A stretch of DNA of 64,000 nucleotides, from the NCBI GenBank assembly GCA_021286765.1, contig JAJTBS010000005.1:62001-126000 (forward strand), given 5' to 3'. Numbering within the stretch: the first letter of the stretch is position 1; each line of letters opens with the position of its first letter. This document shows positions 51,228-58,628 of the stretch, one piece after another. The position numbers were made by a program, and so were the translations under genes. Under the pieces are notes generated by a model. It made no database searches and was not told the origin of the DNA. It saw only the letters and a program-made list of their open reading frames with translations. This stretch comes from Holophagaceae bacterium. GTDB lineage: Bacteria > Acidobacteriota > Holophagae > Holophagales > Holophagaceae.

Positions 51228-51550
51228 TCGCATCCACCCCGGAGCCGCCCTACCTCGCCGTGATCTTCAGCAGCCAGCGCACCGAAGGGGACCAGGGCTA
51301 CGGGGCCATGGCCGATCGCATGGTCGAGCTGGCCCGCGCGCAACCGGGCTTCCTCGGGGTGGAGAGCGCCCGGGATGCGGAGGGCTTCGGCATTACGGTG
51401 TCCTACTGGAAGGACGAGGCCTCGATCGCAACCTGGAAGGCCCATGCCGAACACGCCGTGGCCCAGCGCCTGGGCCGGGACCGCTGGTATGCGGATTTCC
51501 AGCTTCGGGTCTGCCGGGTGGAGCGGAATTACGGAAAGAGTGGGCGCTGA
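51224..51550 (+). CDS. Antibiotic-biosynthesis-monooxygenase (ABM)-like protein
   Basis: This 108-residue dimeric alpha+beta barrel protein is recognised by YLAVIFSSQRTEGDQGYGAM, the QPGFLGVESARD strand-turn-strand, and VSYWKDEASIATWKAHAEH, typical of ABM/heme-monooxygenase-like folds. Members degrade heme, oxidise quinones or have no known activity. The start GTG overlaps the Lrp stop, and its own stop overlaps the EamA ATG (TGATG), so all three are translationally coupled. Confidence 0.8.
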   Translation: MIASTPEPPYLAVIFSSQRTEGDQGYGAMADRMVELARAQPGFLGVESARDAEGFGITVSYWKDEASIATWKAHAEHAVAQRLGRDRWYADFQLRVCRVERNYGKSGR

Positions 51551-52428
51551 TGCTCGCCTGGCTCGCCTACCTGACCGTGGCCGTAGTGTGGGGCTCCACC
51601 TACTTCGCCATCGCCCTGGGGCTCGCCACCTTCACGCCCTACGGCATGGTGGCCGCGCGGTTCTCCTTGGCGGCGGTGTTGGCGTTGGCCCTGGGCCGCT
51701 TGCGGCGGGAAGCCTGGCCGTCCTGGCGCGAGGTGCTCCACCTCATGGTGGTGGGCGCCCTCCTGCTGGGCGGGTCGAACGCCCTGGTGTCCTATGCCGA
51801 GTTGCACGTCTCCACAGGTCTGGTGGCCGTGCTGGCCGCCCTGGTGCCTTTGTGGTTGGCGGTGTTCTCCATGGTCAAGGAGCCGCTCGGGCCCAAGGGC
51901 TGGGCCGGCATCGCCCTGGGCATCGCCGGCGTGGCGGTCCTGGTGTGGCCCAGCGGTGGGCTGCGCATCCACCCCGGCGGCCTGGCGGCGATGGTGGCGG
52001 CGCCCCTCATCTGGGCCTGGGGCACCCTCCACGGCAAGCACTTCGTCCACGGTGGGGGGCTCATGACCAATGTCGGCCTCCAGATGCTCACCGCGGCGCT
52101 GATCGGCCTGATCATTGCGCCGCTGTCGGGCGGCTTCCTGCGGGGGCCGCTCACAGCCAAGGCGCTGTGGGCGGTGGGCTACCTGACCCTCTTCGGTTCC
52201 CTGCTGGCCTTCTCCGCCTACATCTACCTGGCCAAGGCCTGGCCGCCAGCCAAGATGGGCACCTACGCCTACCTGAACCCGCTTGTGGCGGTGCTGCTCG
52301 GCAGCCTCGTCCTGCACGAGGCCTTCGGCCTCCGCGAGATCGCCGGCATGGCCACGATCCTGGCCGCCGTGGCCCTGGTGCAGCTGCGGCAGAAGCCGAC
52401 GGCGGGGAAGCCAGCCTCGACCTCGTGA
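51550..52428 (+). CDS. EamA/DMT-family exporter (YedA-like)
   Basis: This 292-residue protein has ten membrane helices in two EamA repeats: WLAYLTVAVVWGSTYFAI at the start, and LIWAWGTLHGKHFVHGG to the end for the second. FSAYIYLAKAWPPAKMGTYAYLNPLVAVLLG is a classic conserved stretch of the YedA/RhaT-type group. It probably exports an amino acid or metabolite under control of the Lrp gene that leads the operon. Confidence 0.9.
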   Translation: MLAWLAYLTVAVVWGSTYFAIALGLATFTPYGMVAARFSLAAVLALALGRLRREAWPSWREVLHLMVVGALLLGGSNALVSYAELHVSTGLVAVLAALVPLWLAVFSMVKEPLGPKGWAGIALGIAGVAVLVWPSGGLRIHPGGLAAMVAAPLIWAWGTLHGKHFVHGGGLMTNVGLQMLTAALIGLIIAPLSGGFLRGPLTAKALWAVGYLTLFGSLLAFSAYIYLAKAWPPAKMGTYAYLNPLVAVLLGSLVLHEAFGLREIAGMATILAAVALVQLRQKPTAGKPASTS

Positions 52429-52498
52429 CCTTCGGGGAATGCACAAGGCCACCGTGGCCACCTCCATCCGGGTTCATTTCCGGATGTCGCGGGGTGGC

Positions 52499-52669
52499 TC
52501 AGCCGATGGCCCGTTTCGTCAGCTCTCCATAGCGGGGAGGGGCGAGGCGAGGCGTTTTGCCGGACTTGGGGGCCGCACGCCTGGCGGCCGCATGCTTCGC
52601 CGCCAGACGGACCACGTGATCGGTTCCCACGAAGGCGAGGAACAAGAACATGACGAGCAGAACGGTCAT
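52499..52669 (-). CDS. 56-residue single-helix membrane protein, last gene of the hybAB-like operon
   Basis: The minus strand carries an ATG at 52669 with GGGGAG five bases ahead and a 56-codon frame. The N-terminus is one hydrophobic helix (MTVLLVMFLFLAFVGTD), followed by a strongly basic tail rich in Ala, Arg and Lys (KHAAARRAAPKSGK, ending LTKRAIG). I recognise no family. Its position 15 bp after the 52-residue protein and in line with the HybB/HybA-like genes suggests an accessory subunit of that membrane complex. Confidence 0.6.
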   Translation of the reverse strand: MTVLLVMFLFLAFVGTDHVVRLAAKHAAARRAAPKSGKTPRLAPPRYGELTKRAIG

Positions 52670-52684
52670 GACGGCTCCCCTCGG

Positions 52685-52843
52685 CTACCGCTTGGCATTC
52701 GGCTTGTGGCCAAGGGCCGTGTGTTCGTAGATGGCCGAGCCACAGATCCAGACCAACAGCACGATGGTGGCGATCCCGAGCAGGCCGTTCGTGATGTTCA
52801 GGAAGAGGGTTTCCGGATTCCGCCAGTTGGCGAGATCGAACAT
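52685..52843 (-). CDS. 52-residue single-helix membrane protein in the hybAB-like operon
   Basis: ATG 52843 has a perfect GGAGG five bases ahead, inside the end of the HybB-like gene, which ends one base before. The product starts with an amphipathic stretch (MFDLANWRNPETLFLNIT), then one membrane helix (NGLLGIATIVLLVWICGSAI) and a basic tail (EHTALGHKPNAKR). I do not recognise a family. The strong ribosome site and tight packing argue that it is real and made together with the HybB-like subunit. Confidence 0.7.
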   Translation of the reverse strand: MFDLANWRNPETLFLNITNGLLGIATIVLLVWICGSAIYEHTALGHKPNAKR

Positions 52844-52844
52844 G

Positions 52845-54086
52845 TCAACCTCCGTAGTGCTGTGCGCGGGAGAGGGCATCCGCTTGCGAAGGACGCGGGT
52901 CTTCGCATTCGGGAGGCCTGGGCAGCGGGTCCTGCAGGCCGCCCTGAGCCTCATGGTGGTGGCTGCCGGCTGATTCCCCAGCCGGGAAGATGGCCAGGCG
53001 TCCGGCGATGAACGAGAAGGCGCAGAAGCCGCAGGCCGTGATGCCGAGCATGATGAAGATCTCGATGATGGAGGGGAAATAGGTCTGGCTCGGGTAATGC
53101 TCCAGCCCTGTGATGGCCGTGTTCATCCGGTTGAAGGCGAAGCCGAGGACCACCATCAGGCTTGCGGAATAGAGGCCTGACGGTGAGATGCGGACCTTCT
53201 CGAAGAGCAGCATGCCGAAGGGGATCACAAAGCCGATCAGCAGCTCCGCCCAGAAGGCCGCGCTGTAGTAGGTCAAGGTGGTCATGTCCCGGAATCCGCT
53301 CCGGGACAGAAGATCCTGGATCCGCACCACGAAGTACACCGCCAGGGCCAGGGCGACGGCTTTCGCGAGGTTGGCCCGCAGCCGCGTCGGTAGGAAGGGG
53401 CGCCCGCTTCTGGAGAAGATGAGCGACTCCAGGATGATCATCGACAGGCCGGAGGCGATGCACGAGATGAAGAACAGGATGGGCAGCAGAGGGGTGTACC
53501 AGAGTGCGTGCAGGCGGTTCGGGACGATCAGGTAGAGCGACCCGAACGAGGACTGGTGCAGGGTCGACAGGAGGACGCCGAAGATCATGAAGGGCAGGGA
53601 GACCGCGTGGATCCACTTGATGGGCGCGTGGATGTGGAACTTCTCGAGGATGATGGGGGCGAATTCAAGGGACAGAACCGTGGTGTACAGCATTAGGCAC
53701 CAGCTGATCTCGCACATGACCGAGTGGGGATTCCACATGACCAGGGGGTGCCAGAAATGGTCTGGCCGGCCAAGGTCGATGATCAGCACCAGCACCACCA
53801 GGAGGTACCCGATGAAGGCGGTCAGGATGGCCGGCCGCACGATGGGTTCGTACTCCTCGGCATGGAAGAGGTGCACGGCGGCGACGATGGTGAAGCCGGA
53901 GGCCGCGAGGCCGATGCCGAGGAAGTCGAAGCCGATCCAGAGGCCCCAGGGGAACTCGTCGTTCAGGTTGGTGGTCGCGCCGAGCCCGAGGGTGAAGCGC
54001 GCCACGGCGGCGAGGAGCCCGGCCAGGATGAGGGTGGTGGCGATCGGCCGCCAGCCGGTGAGGCGGGGCAGTCTCAGGATTCTCAT
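52845..54086 (-). CDS. HybB/NrfD-type quinone-linked membrane subunit
   Basis: This 413-residue protein has about ten membrane helices in the style of the HybB branch of the NrfD/PsrC family. FPWGLWIGFDFLGIGLAASGF, DLGRPDHFWHPLVMWNPHSVM and LSTLHQSSFGSLYL are recognisable. Such subunits exchange electrons and sometimes protons between a ferredoxin-like partner and the quinone pool. The C-terminus has a His/Glu/Pro-rich tail of ~45 residues beyond the last helix. Its ATG overlaps the HybA-like stop (ATGA). No hydrogenase large or small subunit is in the operon. Confidence 0.9.
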   Translation of the reverse strand: MRILRLPRLTGWRPIATTLILAGLLAAVARFTLGLGATTNLNDEFPWGLWIGFDFLGIGLAASGFTIVAAVHLFHAEEYEPIVRPAILTAFIGYLLVVLVLIIDLGRPDHFWHPLVMWNPHSVMCEISWCLMLYTTVLSLEFAPIILEKFHIHAPIKWIHAVSLPFMIFGVLLSTLHQSSFGSLYLIVPNRLHALWYTPLLPILFFISCIASGLSMIILESLIFSRSGRPFLPTRLRANLAKAVALALAVYFVVRIQDLLSRSGFRDMTTLTYYSAAFWAELLIGFVIPFGMLLFEKVRISPSGLYSASLMVVLGFAFNRMNTAITGLEHYPSQTYFPSIIEIFIMLGITACGFCAFSFIAGRLAIFPAGESAGSHHHEAQGGLQDPLPRPPECEDPRPSQADALSRAQHYGG

Positions 54087-54856
54087 GCCTCGTCCTCCTG
54101 GGCGTGGGCCTTCCCCTGCTTCAGGGCGGACTCATGGGCCTGGACTTCGGTACGGCGATTGGTGATCCACCAGATGCCCGCCAGGAGGACGCCCCCCACG
54201 GAGAGCACGTTGGGAACCTTGGACAGGGCGCTCATGGTGAGCATGGGCATGGGGGTCTTCCCCAGGCGCGGATCGAAGCCCAGCTGTTCGAAGGGCACCG
54301 GACTGAGATACAGCATCGAGGTGCCGCCGACATCCTGCTCGCCGTAGATCCTGGTGATGTACTTCCCGGGCTCTGCCTGGATTCGGCGGGCGGCTTCGGC
54401 CAGCAGTTCGTCGCGGTCGCCGAAGATCGTCGCTCCGGTGGGGCAGGCTTCAGCGCAGGCGGTCGGAAGCCCCTTGGCGATCCGGGTGGGACAGAACTTG
54501 CATTTGCGGATGGATGGCTTGGTGCTGCTCCATTCGTACTTGGGGACATGGAATGGACAGGCCTGCAGGCAATAGCGGCAGCCGATGCATTTCTCGCCGT
54601 CATAGGAGACGGGCCCGGCGGCGGATTTGGTGAGGGCCCCCACGGGGCATACAGACACGCAGGTGGGGACATCGCAGTGCTGGCACATGCGGCGGACGTA
54701 GAGGTCGTTGTACTTGGTCAGCGCGGTGTAGGCCGTCAGGGAAAGGTATTTCTCTTCATCGGGAGGAAGCCCGTTCTCTCCCTTGCATCCCGCCTGACAG
54801 GCGTTGCAGCCCACGCAGAGTGAGATGTCGATCAACATGGCCTTCTTGTGCGTCAT
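54083..54856 (-). CDS. HybA-like four-cluster ferredoxin subunit with C-terminal anchor
   Basis: This ~257-residue protein has 16 cysteines in four clusters of four: CVGCNACQAGC (14-24), CQHCDVPTCVSVC, CIGCRYCLQAC, and the spread CKFC...CAEAC pair, i.e. four [4Fe-4S] clusters. YGEQDVGGTSMLYLSPVPFE matches the HybA style, and one membrane helix sits near residue 220 (VGGVLLAGIWWI). Unlike E. coli HybA it lacks a Tat signal; it begins directly with MTHKKAMLIDISLCVGC. It either faces the cytoplasm or is carried by a partner. I chose ATG 54856; TTG 54868 would add four residues. It is the first gene of the unit, ~70 bp after a sigma54-like promoter. Confidence 0.9.
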   Translation of the reverse strand: MTHKKAMLIDISLCVGCNACQAGCKGENGLPPDEEKYLSLTAYTALTKYNDLYVRRMCQHCDVPTCVSVCPVGALTKSAAGPVSYDGEKCIGCRYCLQACPFHVPKYEWSSTKPSIRKCKFCPTRIAKGLPTACAEACPTGATIFGDRDELLAEAARRIQAEPGKYITRIYGEQDVGGTSMLYLSPVPFEQLGFDPRLGKTPMPMLTMSALSKVPNVLSVGGVLLAGIWWITNRRTEVQAHESALKQGKAHAQEDEA

Positions 54857-54934
54857 GGCTGGGTCCAATCAAGAAGGGAAGGGCCGGAAGGAGACGGGCT
54901 TTCAAGGCCGCAGCAGGACACTGCGCTCTGTTCA

Positions 54935-54952
54935 TCTCAAGTCGCGTGCCAA
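54935..54952 (-). promoter_or_regulatory. Sigma54-like promoter of the hybAB-like operon
   Basis: The minus strand reads TTGGCACG-CGAC-TTGAG. The -24 GG and the rest of the -24 box match the sigma54 consensus fully, with the correct ten bases to the -12 box, where the usual GC is GA. Transcription would start near 54926, ~70 bp before hybA. The same variant -12 box occurs in the second copy at 56950. Confidence 0.65.
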
Positions 54953-55059
54953 AGGGGTCGGATGATCTGCAGGGCATCATCTGAATGAAAGATTGGGTTT
55001 GACTGGTCCGCATCTGGGGCATCGACACCGCATTCCGGGCTAGCCCACCGCGACATGGC

Positions 55060-55081
55060 GCAGAACCGTCAAATGCGACGG
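55060..55081 (-). promoter_or_regulatory. UAS1: putative activator-binding element of the hybAB-like operon
   Basis: On the minus strand this 22-bp element contains the core CGTCGCATTTGACG, a near-palindrome, flanked by C on the left and GTTCTGC on the right. It matches UAS2 (56819-56840) at 19 of 22 positions, in the same orientation relative to its promoter. Its centre lies about 124 bp upstream of the -24 GG. Confidence 0.65.
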
Positions 55082-55164
55082 GCACGGAAGGTCGTGGCCG
55101 TACTTTCGAGAAAATTTGCTGGGTGGGGTTTTCTGGGATGGGAAAGGCCTACACTTATTAATGA

Positions 55165-55182
55165 CCGTTGAGTAATTAACGG
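55165..55182. repeat. 18-bp inverted repeat before the sigma54 activator gene
   Basis: CCGTT (55165-55169) and AACGG (55178-55182) flank eight bases (GAGTAATT), 17 bp before ATG 55199. The place suits an operator controlling the activator gene itself; nothing more can be read from it. Confidence 0.35.
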
Positions 55183-55198
55183 ATCTGTTGAGGTATTG

Positions 55199-56806
55199 AT
55201 GCTTATGCAGACATCCTCGTACGCCATTCGACGAGTCGTTGCCGCGGTTGGAGGCCGCCCTGAGGTGAGGCCGGTGAAGAAACACAGGTCCTTCTCTGCG
55301 CAGGTTTCGGCCCTGCTTCTGAAGCGCACGGAGATGAATGCCATCTTGGACACCACGCCGAATGCCGTGTTCATCCTCACCCACGAAGGAATCACGCGCT
55401 GCAACAAGGCCGCGGTGCGGATGCTGGGCGTCGCCTCCCTGAATGAGTTGCGGAGCAGATATGGAAAGAGGGGCGAGGGCTTCCTGCTCCGCTGGCCAAA
55501 GAACCTGCTTCCCCTGCGCGAAGATGAGCATCCGCTCACCCGCGCCTTCAGAGGCGAGAAGGTGACGGAAGTGGTGCTGGCCATCCACGCCGAAACCGGT
55601 GAGGAGATCACCCTCAAGGTGACGGCGGCACCCATCCTGGTGAAAGGCAAGATCATCGGCGCGGTCGCGATCCACTCGGACATCACTTGGGGGAAGCGCC
55701 CTTGTCCGTACTCACCCGCGCCCGATCAGGGCGAAGATCTCCTCACGCATGAAAAGGCTCTCCGGCGGCAGGCGGAGAATGAGCTGCACAAGGCCAACGC
55801 GGAGATCCGGGCCCTGAAGGACCGCATCCAATCCGCGGACATGTATCCCTTTCACGAGGTCAACCACACGTACCATTTCGGAGAAGTGATTGGGCAGAGC
55901 CGCTGTCTGGAAACGGTCTTCTTCCGGGTCGAGGCGGTGGCGCCGCAGGATTCGACGGTGCTGCTCCTCGGAGAGACGGGCACTGGGAAGGGGCTCGTGG
56001 CGCGCGCCATCCACAGCCGCAGCCTGCGCAGGAACCGACCCCTGGTCATGGTCAACTGCACGGCACTTCCCGCGAGCCTCATCGAAAGCGAGCTGTTCGG
56101 ACGGGAAAAGGGTGCATTCACGGGAGCCAGCGCCCAGCAGCTGGGCCGCTTCGAACTGGCGGACAAGGGCACCATCTTGCTGGACGAAATCGGCGATCTG
56201 CCTTTCGAGCTGCAGGCAAAGCTGCTGCATGTGATCCAGGACGGCGAATTCAGCCGATTGGGCAGTTCCAGGACCGTGAAGGTGGACGTCCGCATCATCG
56301 CGGCCACCAACCGCGACCTCTACGAGGAGATGCGCCTGGGGCGTTTCCGGGAGGACCTCTTCTACCGGCTCAACATCTTCCCCATCACCATCCCGCCCCT
56401 GCGGGACCGGACTGAAGACATCCCGCTGCTTGTGGAGTACTTCCTGGAGAAGTTCAACCGCAAGCTGGGCAAGAACCTTCAGCATGTCACGAAGGAAACC
56501 ATGGGCCGCCTCATGGCCCACGCCTGGCCAGGAAACGTCCGGGAGCTGGAAAGCGTGATCGAGCGGGCCGCGATCGTTTCGCAGGGCGCGACTTTGCAGG
56601 TGCTGGATCAATTCAACGCTCCGAGCCTGGCGGCCCCGCAGGCGGAGACCAAGGCCCTGGTGGACCTGGAGCGCGACTACATCAGCCAAGTGCTGCGCAA
56701 GACCAACTGGAGGATCGAGGGGGCCAACGGCGCGGCCCACATCCTCGGCATCAATCCCAGCACCCTCCGGGGCCGGATGCGCAAAGAGGGGATCCACCGC
56801 CCCTGA
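55199..56806 (+). CDS. Sigma54-dependent transcriptional activator (PAS-AAA-Fis)
   Basis: This 535-residue enhancer-binding protein has a PAS sensor (~44-165), a short coiled linker (~185-212) and a complete AAA+ domain. Walker A is GETGTGKG (258-265), GAFTGA (305-310) is the sigma54-contact loop, Walker B is ILLDEIGDLP (~326-335), and the arginine-finger region FREDLFYRLN and sensor II PGNVRELE are intact. A Fis-type helix-turn-helix closes the protein (~490-535, NGAAHILGINPSTLRGRMRKEG). There is no receiver domain, so it senses directly through PAS rather than via a kinase. It sits between two units with matching promoters and UAS sites, its likely targets. ATG 55199 has GAGG ahead. Confidence 0.93.
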   Translation: MLMQTSSYAIRRVVAAVGGRPEVRPVKKHRSFSAQVSALLLKRTEMNAILDTTPNAVFILTHEGITRCNKAAVRMLGVASLNELRSRYGKRGEGFLLRWPKNLLPLREDEHPLTRAFRGEKVTEVVLAIHAETGEEITLKVTAAPILVKGKIIGAVAIHSDITWGKRPCPYSPAPDQGEDLLTHEKALRRQAENELHKANAEIRALKDRIQSADMYPFHEVNHTYHFGEVIGQSRCLETVFFRVEAVAPQDSTVLLLGETGTGKGLVARAIHSRSLRRNRPLVMVNCTALPASLIESELFGREKGAFTGASAQQLGRFELADKGTILLDEIGDLPFELQAKLLHVIQDGEFSRLGSSRTVKVDVRIIAATNRDLYEEMRLGRFREDLFYRLNIFPITIPPLRDRTEDIPLLVEYFLEKFNRKLGKNLQHVTKETMGRLMAHAWPGNVRELESVIERAAIVSQGATLQVLDQFNAPSLAAPQAETKALVDLERDYISQVLRKTNWRIEGANGAAHILGINPSTLRGRMRKEGIHRP

Positions 56807-56818
56807 GTGGACGCCCGT

Positions 56819-56840
56819 CCGTCACATTTGACGATTCCGC
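56819..56840 (+). promoter_or_regulatory. UAS2: putative activator-binding element of the coiled-coil gene
   Basis: This element contains CGTCACATTTGACG, an inverted repeat CGTCA/TGACG around CATT, and extends into ATTCCGC. It is 19/22 identical to UAS1. Its centre is ~126 bp upstream of the -24 GG at 56952, against ~124 bp for UAS1. A weaker related copy may lie at 56890-56903. Confidence 0.65.
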
Positions 56841-56949
56841 CTCATGGCGCGGTGGGCCGGATCACAGGGCGTCATCCGTGGATCGGCTAGGTCACATTCA
56901 ACATGAGCGTGCTTAGCGAAATACGACGCATGGGCACGCCCGGCGGTGA

Positions 56950-56966
56950 TTGGCATGTGACTTGAT
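56950..56966 (+). promoter_or_regulatory. Sigma54-like promoter of the coiled-coil gene
   Basis: TTGGCATG-TGAC-TTGAT repeats the arrangement found before hybA, including the variant -12 (GA for GC) and the GACTTGA block. Transcription would start near 56977, leaving a ~107-bp leader to ATG 57084. Confidence 0.6.
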
Positions 56967-57083
56967 TTTCGCCAGGGGACGGAACCGTTCGGGTGGGGTC
57001 ACTTCACGACTGGGAAGTTGGCGCTGTCCTTCGGTTCAGCATCGAGCGGCGACGGCTCGCCGGGCGAGGAAAGGGGACCGTCC

Positions 57084-57410
57084 ATGCGCACGACTGAGCA
57101 GGCGCCGCCATCCCGAGCAACCACCCTGGCAGGCCGGAGGGCCGATCTGGAGCGGTTGGAAGCCCAGGTGGCGGAATGGACTGCGTTGATCGGCCAGTAC
57201 CGGGCCAGCGCCCGGCGGGTGGAGATCCAGGCCCGCCTCGAGCTCGACCGCATCACCGACGACCTGCAGCGCCAGCGGAATGAAGCCAGTGCCCAGGTCA
57301 TGCGCCTGAAGCGCTCCGCCGAGACCGAATGGGAGCGCGGGAAGGCTGACCTGGAGATGGCCTGGGAGGCCATCCGCTCCTCATTCCGGAAGGCAGGGGG
57401 GCGATTCTGA
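57084..57410 (+). CDS. Small coiled-coil protein (sll1863-like stress family)
   Basis: This 108-residue soluble protein is almost entirely helical and charged, with heptad-like spacing from LERLEAQVAEWTALIGQY through LELDRITDDLQRQRNEA to WERGKADLEMAWEAIRSSF. It resembles short coiled-coil proteins annotated as the sll1863 stress-response family; that link is from memory. ATG 57084 follows AGGAAAGGGG; a TTG at 57018 would add 22 residues without helix potential. It is preceded by the second sigma54-like promoter and UAS2, so it is a likely target of the adjacent activator. Confidence 0.65.
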   Translation: MRTTEQAPPSRATTLAGRRADLERLEAQVAEWTALIGQYRASARRVEIQARLELDRITDDLQRQRNEASAQVMRLKRSAETEWERGKADLEMAWEAIRSSFRKAGGRF

Positions 57411-57419
57411 ACAGGGGTT

Positions 57420-58628
57420 TCAGCCCTTCTGTGTGGGCTCCGGGCGCAGCAGGCGCAGAGCCGTCCAGCCCAGTACCAGCAGCGCCAGCCCCGCGAGCCA
57501 CGGCATCCAGGGGCGGGCCCGCTGATCGGCGCCTTCGCGGGTGGGGAGGCCCTGATCGTCCGGCTCACGGGTTCCGAGGCTGAGGGGCATGCGGCTGGCC
57601 AGGGCCCGGATGGAAGGCAGGGCGCCGAGGCTGCCGGGGGCGCGCTTCGCCTCGCCGCCCAGGTGCAGGGCGTAGACCTGCCCAGCCTCCGCCGGGAAGA
57701 TGAGGGTCTGCCGCCGCACGAGGACGCGCACGCTCTGGGGCGTCGCCCCTTCGGGGAGGGTGAGGGAGAGGCTCTTCGCCTGCACCGGCGCGAGGGCGAT
57801 GCGGGTAGCCTTCGTGCGCAGAGCTGGCAGGTGCCACACCAGGTCGCTGCAATAGGCGTCCGGATAGGCCTTCGGGTCTTCCCGAAATCGGATCTCCGGC
57901 CGGAGGGGTGCCGCAGGCGGGGCCAGCAGAAGGTCCAGGCCCACGATGCGGTCTTCCTCCGGCAGGCTGAGCCGCCAGGTGCCGGGCTGGCCGGGCTCTG
58001 GCGCGAGCGCGGGTTCCAGGGCCAGTTCCGCTTCCAGGGCCTCGAGCCGGGCTTCGGCCTTCGCGGACATGCCCCGGATCCGCGGGGCCTGGCCCTGGGA
58101 GGCGAGCAGGGTCAGGCGGTAGCGCTGGCCATCCCACGGCAAGTCCAGGGTCCGGCGGCTGCCCGAAGGGGACAGGTCGTAGAGATGCAGGGGGGACACG
58201 GGATCGTAGGCGATGAAGGCTCCGCCCTCGCGTTGCCGTTCAGCCTTCACTTGCGCCACCCAGGGGGCGGCGCCCTCCAGATCCAGGTCAAGCCGCAGCA
58301 CCTCGCGCTCGCCCACCTGCCAGCCGTCGGGGAGCTTGAGCGAGAACTCGATGGTCGGCCGCCCTTCCGGGTCCTTGCCCGAGAGCACGTCCACCAGGGG
58401 CAGCAGACGGGGTTCCCACAGACCTTCGCGGGCTTCCAGGAAGGGGACGCTGCGGCCTGCCGCATCCCCGATCCAGGCGCCCTTCACCTGCCGCTGGCTC
58501 TCTGCATCCAGAGACACCCACGCCCAGCCGCTGGCAGGCGCGGGCGAGATGGGGCGGCGGTGCAGGGCGGTGCGGTCCTGCCGGGCGCAGGCCAGGCCGA
58601 GGATCAGGAGGAGCGCCGTGCGCTTCAT
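57420..58628 (-). CDS. DUF3999 lipoprotein
   Basis: This 402-residue protein has a lipobox (LLILGLAC) and a long periplasmic part of beta-sandwich character, with segments such as VPFLEAREGLWEPRLLPL, EVLRLDLDLEGAAPWVAQVK and FREDPKAYPDAYCSDLVWH. One membrane helix lies near the C-terminus (PWLAGLALLVLGWTALRLL). DUF3999 genes commonly sit beside DUF2339 genes, as here (ATGA overlap), and the two products probably form an envelope complex of unknown function. Confidence 0.8.
   Translation of the reverse strand: MKRTALLLILGLACARQDRTALHRRPISPAPASGWAWVSLDAESQRQVKGAWIGDAAGRSVPFLEAREGLWEPRLLPLVDVLSGKDPEGRPTIEFSLKLPDGWQVGEREVLRLDLDLEGAAPWVAQVKAERQREGGAFIAYDPVSPLHLYDLSPSGSRRTLDLPWDGQRYRLTLLASQGQAPRIRGMSAKAEARLEALEAELALEPALAPEPGQPGTWRLSLPEEDRIVGLDLLLAPPAAPLRPEIRFREDPKAYPDAYCSDLVWHLPALRTKATRIALAPVQAKSLSLTLPEGATPQSVRVLVRRQTLIFPAEAGQVYALHLGGEAKRAPGSLGALPSIRALASRMPLSLGTREPDDQGLPTREGADQRARPWMPWLAGLALLVLGWTALRLLRPEPTQKG

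Larger units (their letters stand above)
54857..55198. other. Divergent regulatory region between the hybAB-like operon and its activator
   Basis: This 342-bp gap carries no gene that I can support. It contains the sigma54-like promoter of the leftward operon (54935-54952), the upstream element UAS1 (55060-55081), and an 18-bp inverted repeat CCGTT/AACGG (55165-55182) just before the activator gene. The last ~100 bp are clearly AT-richer than the surroundings. Confidence 0.7.
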
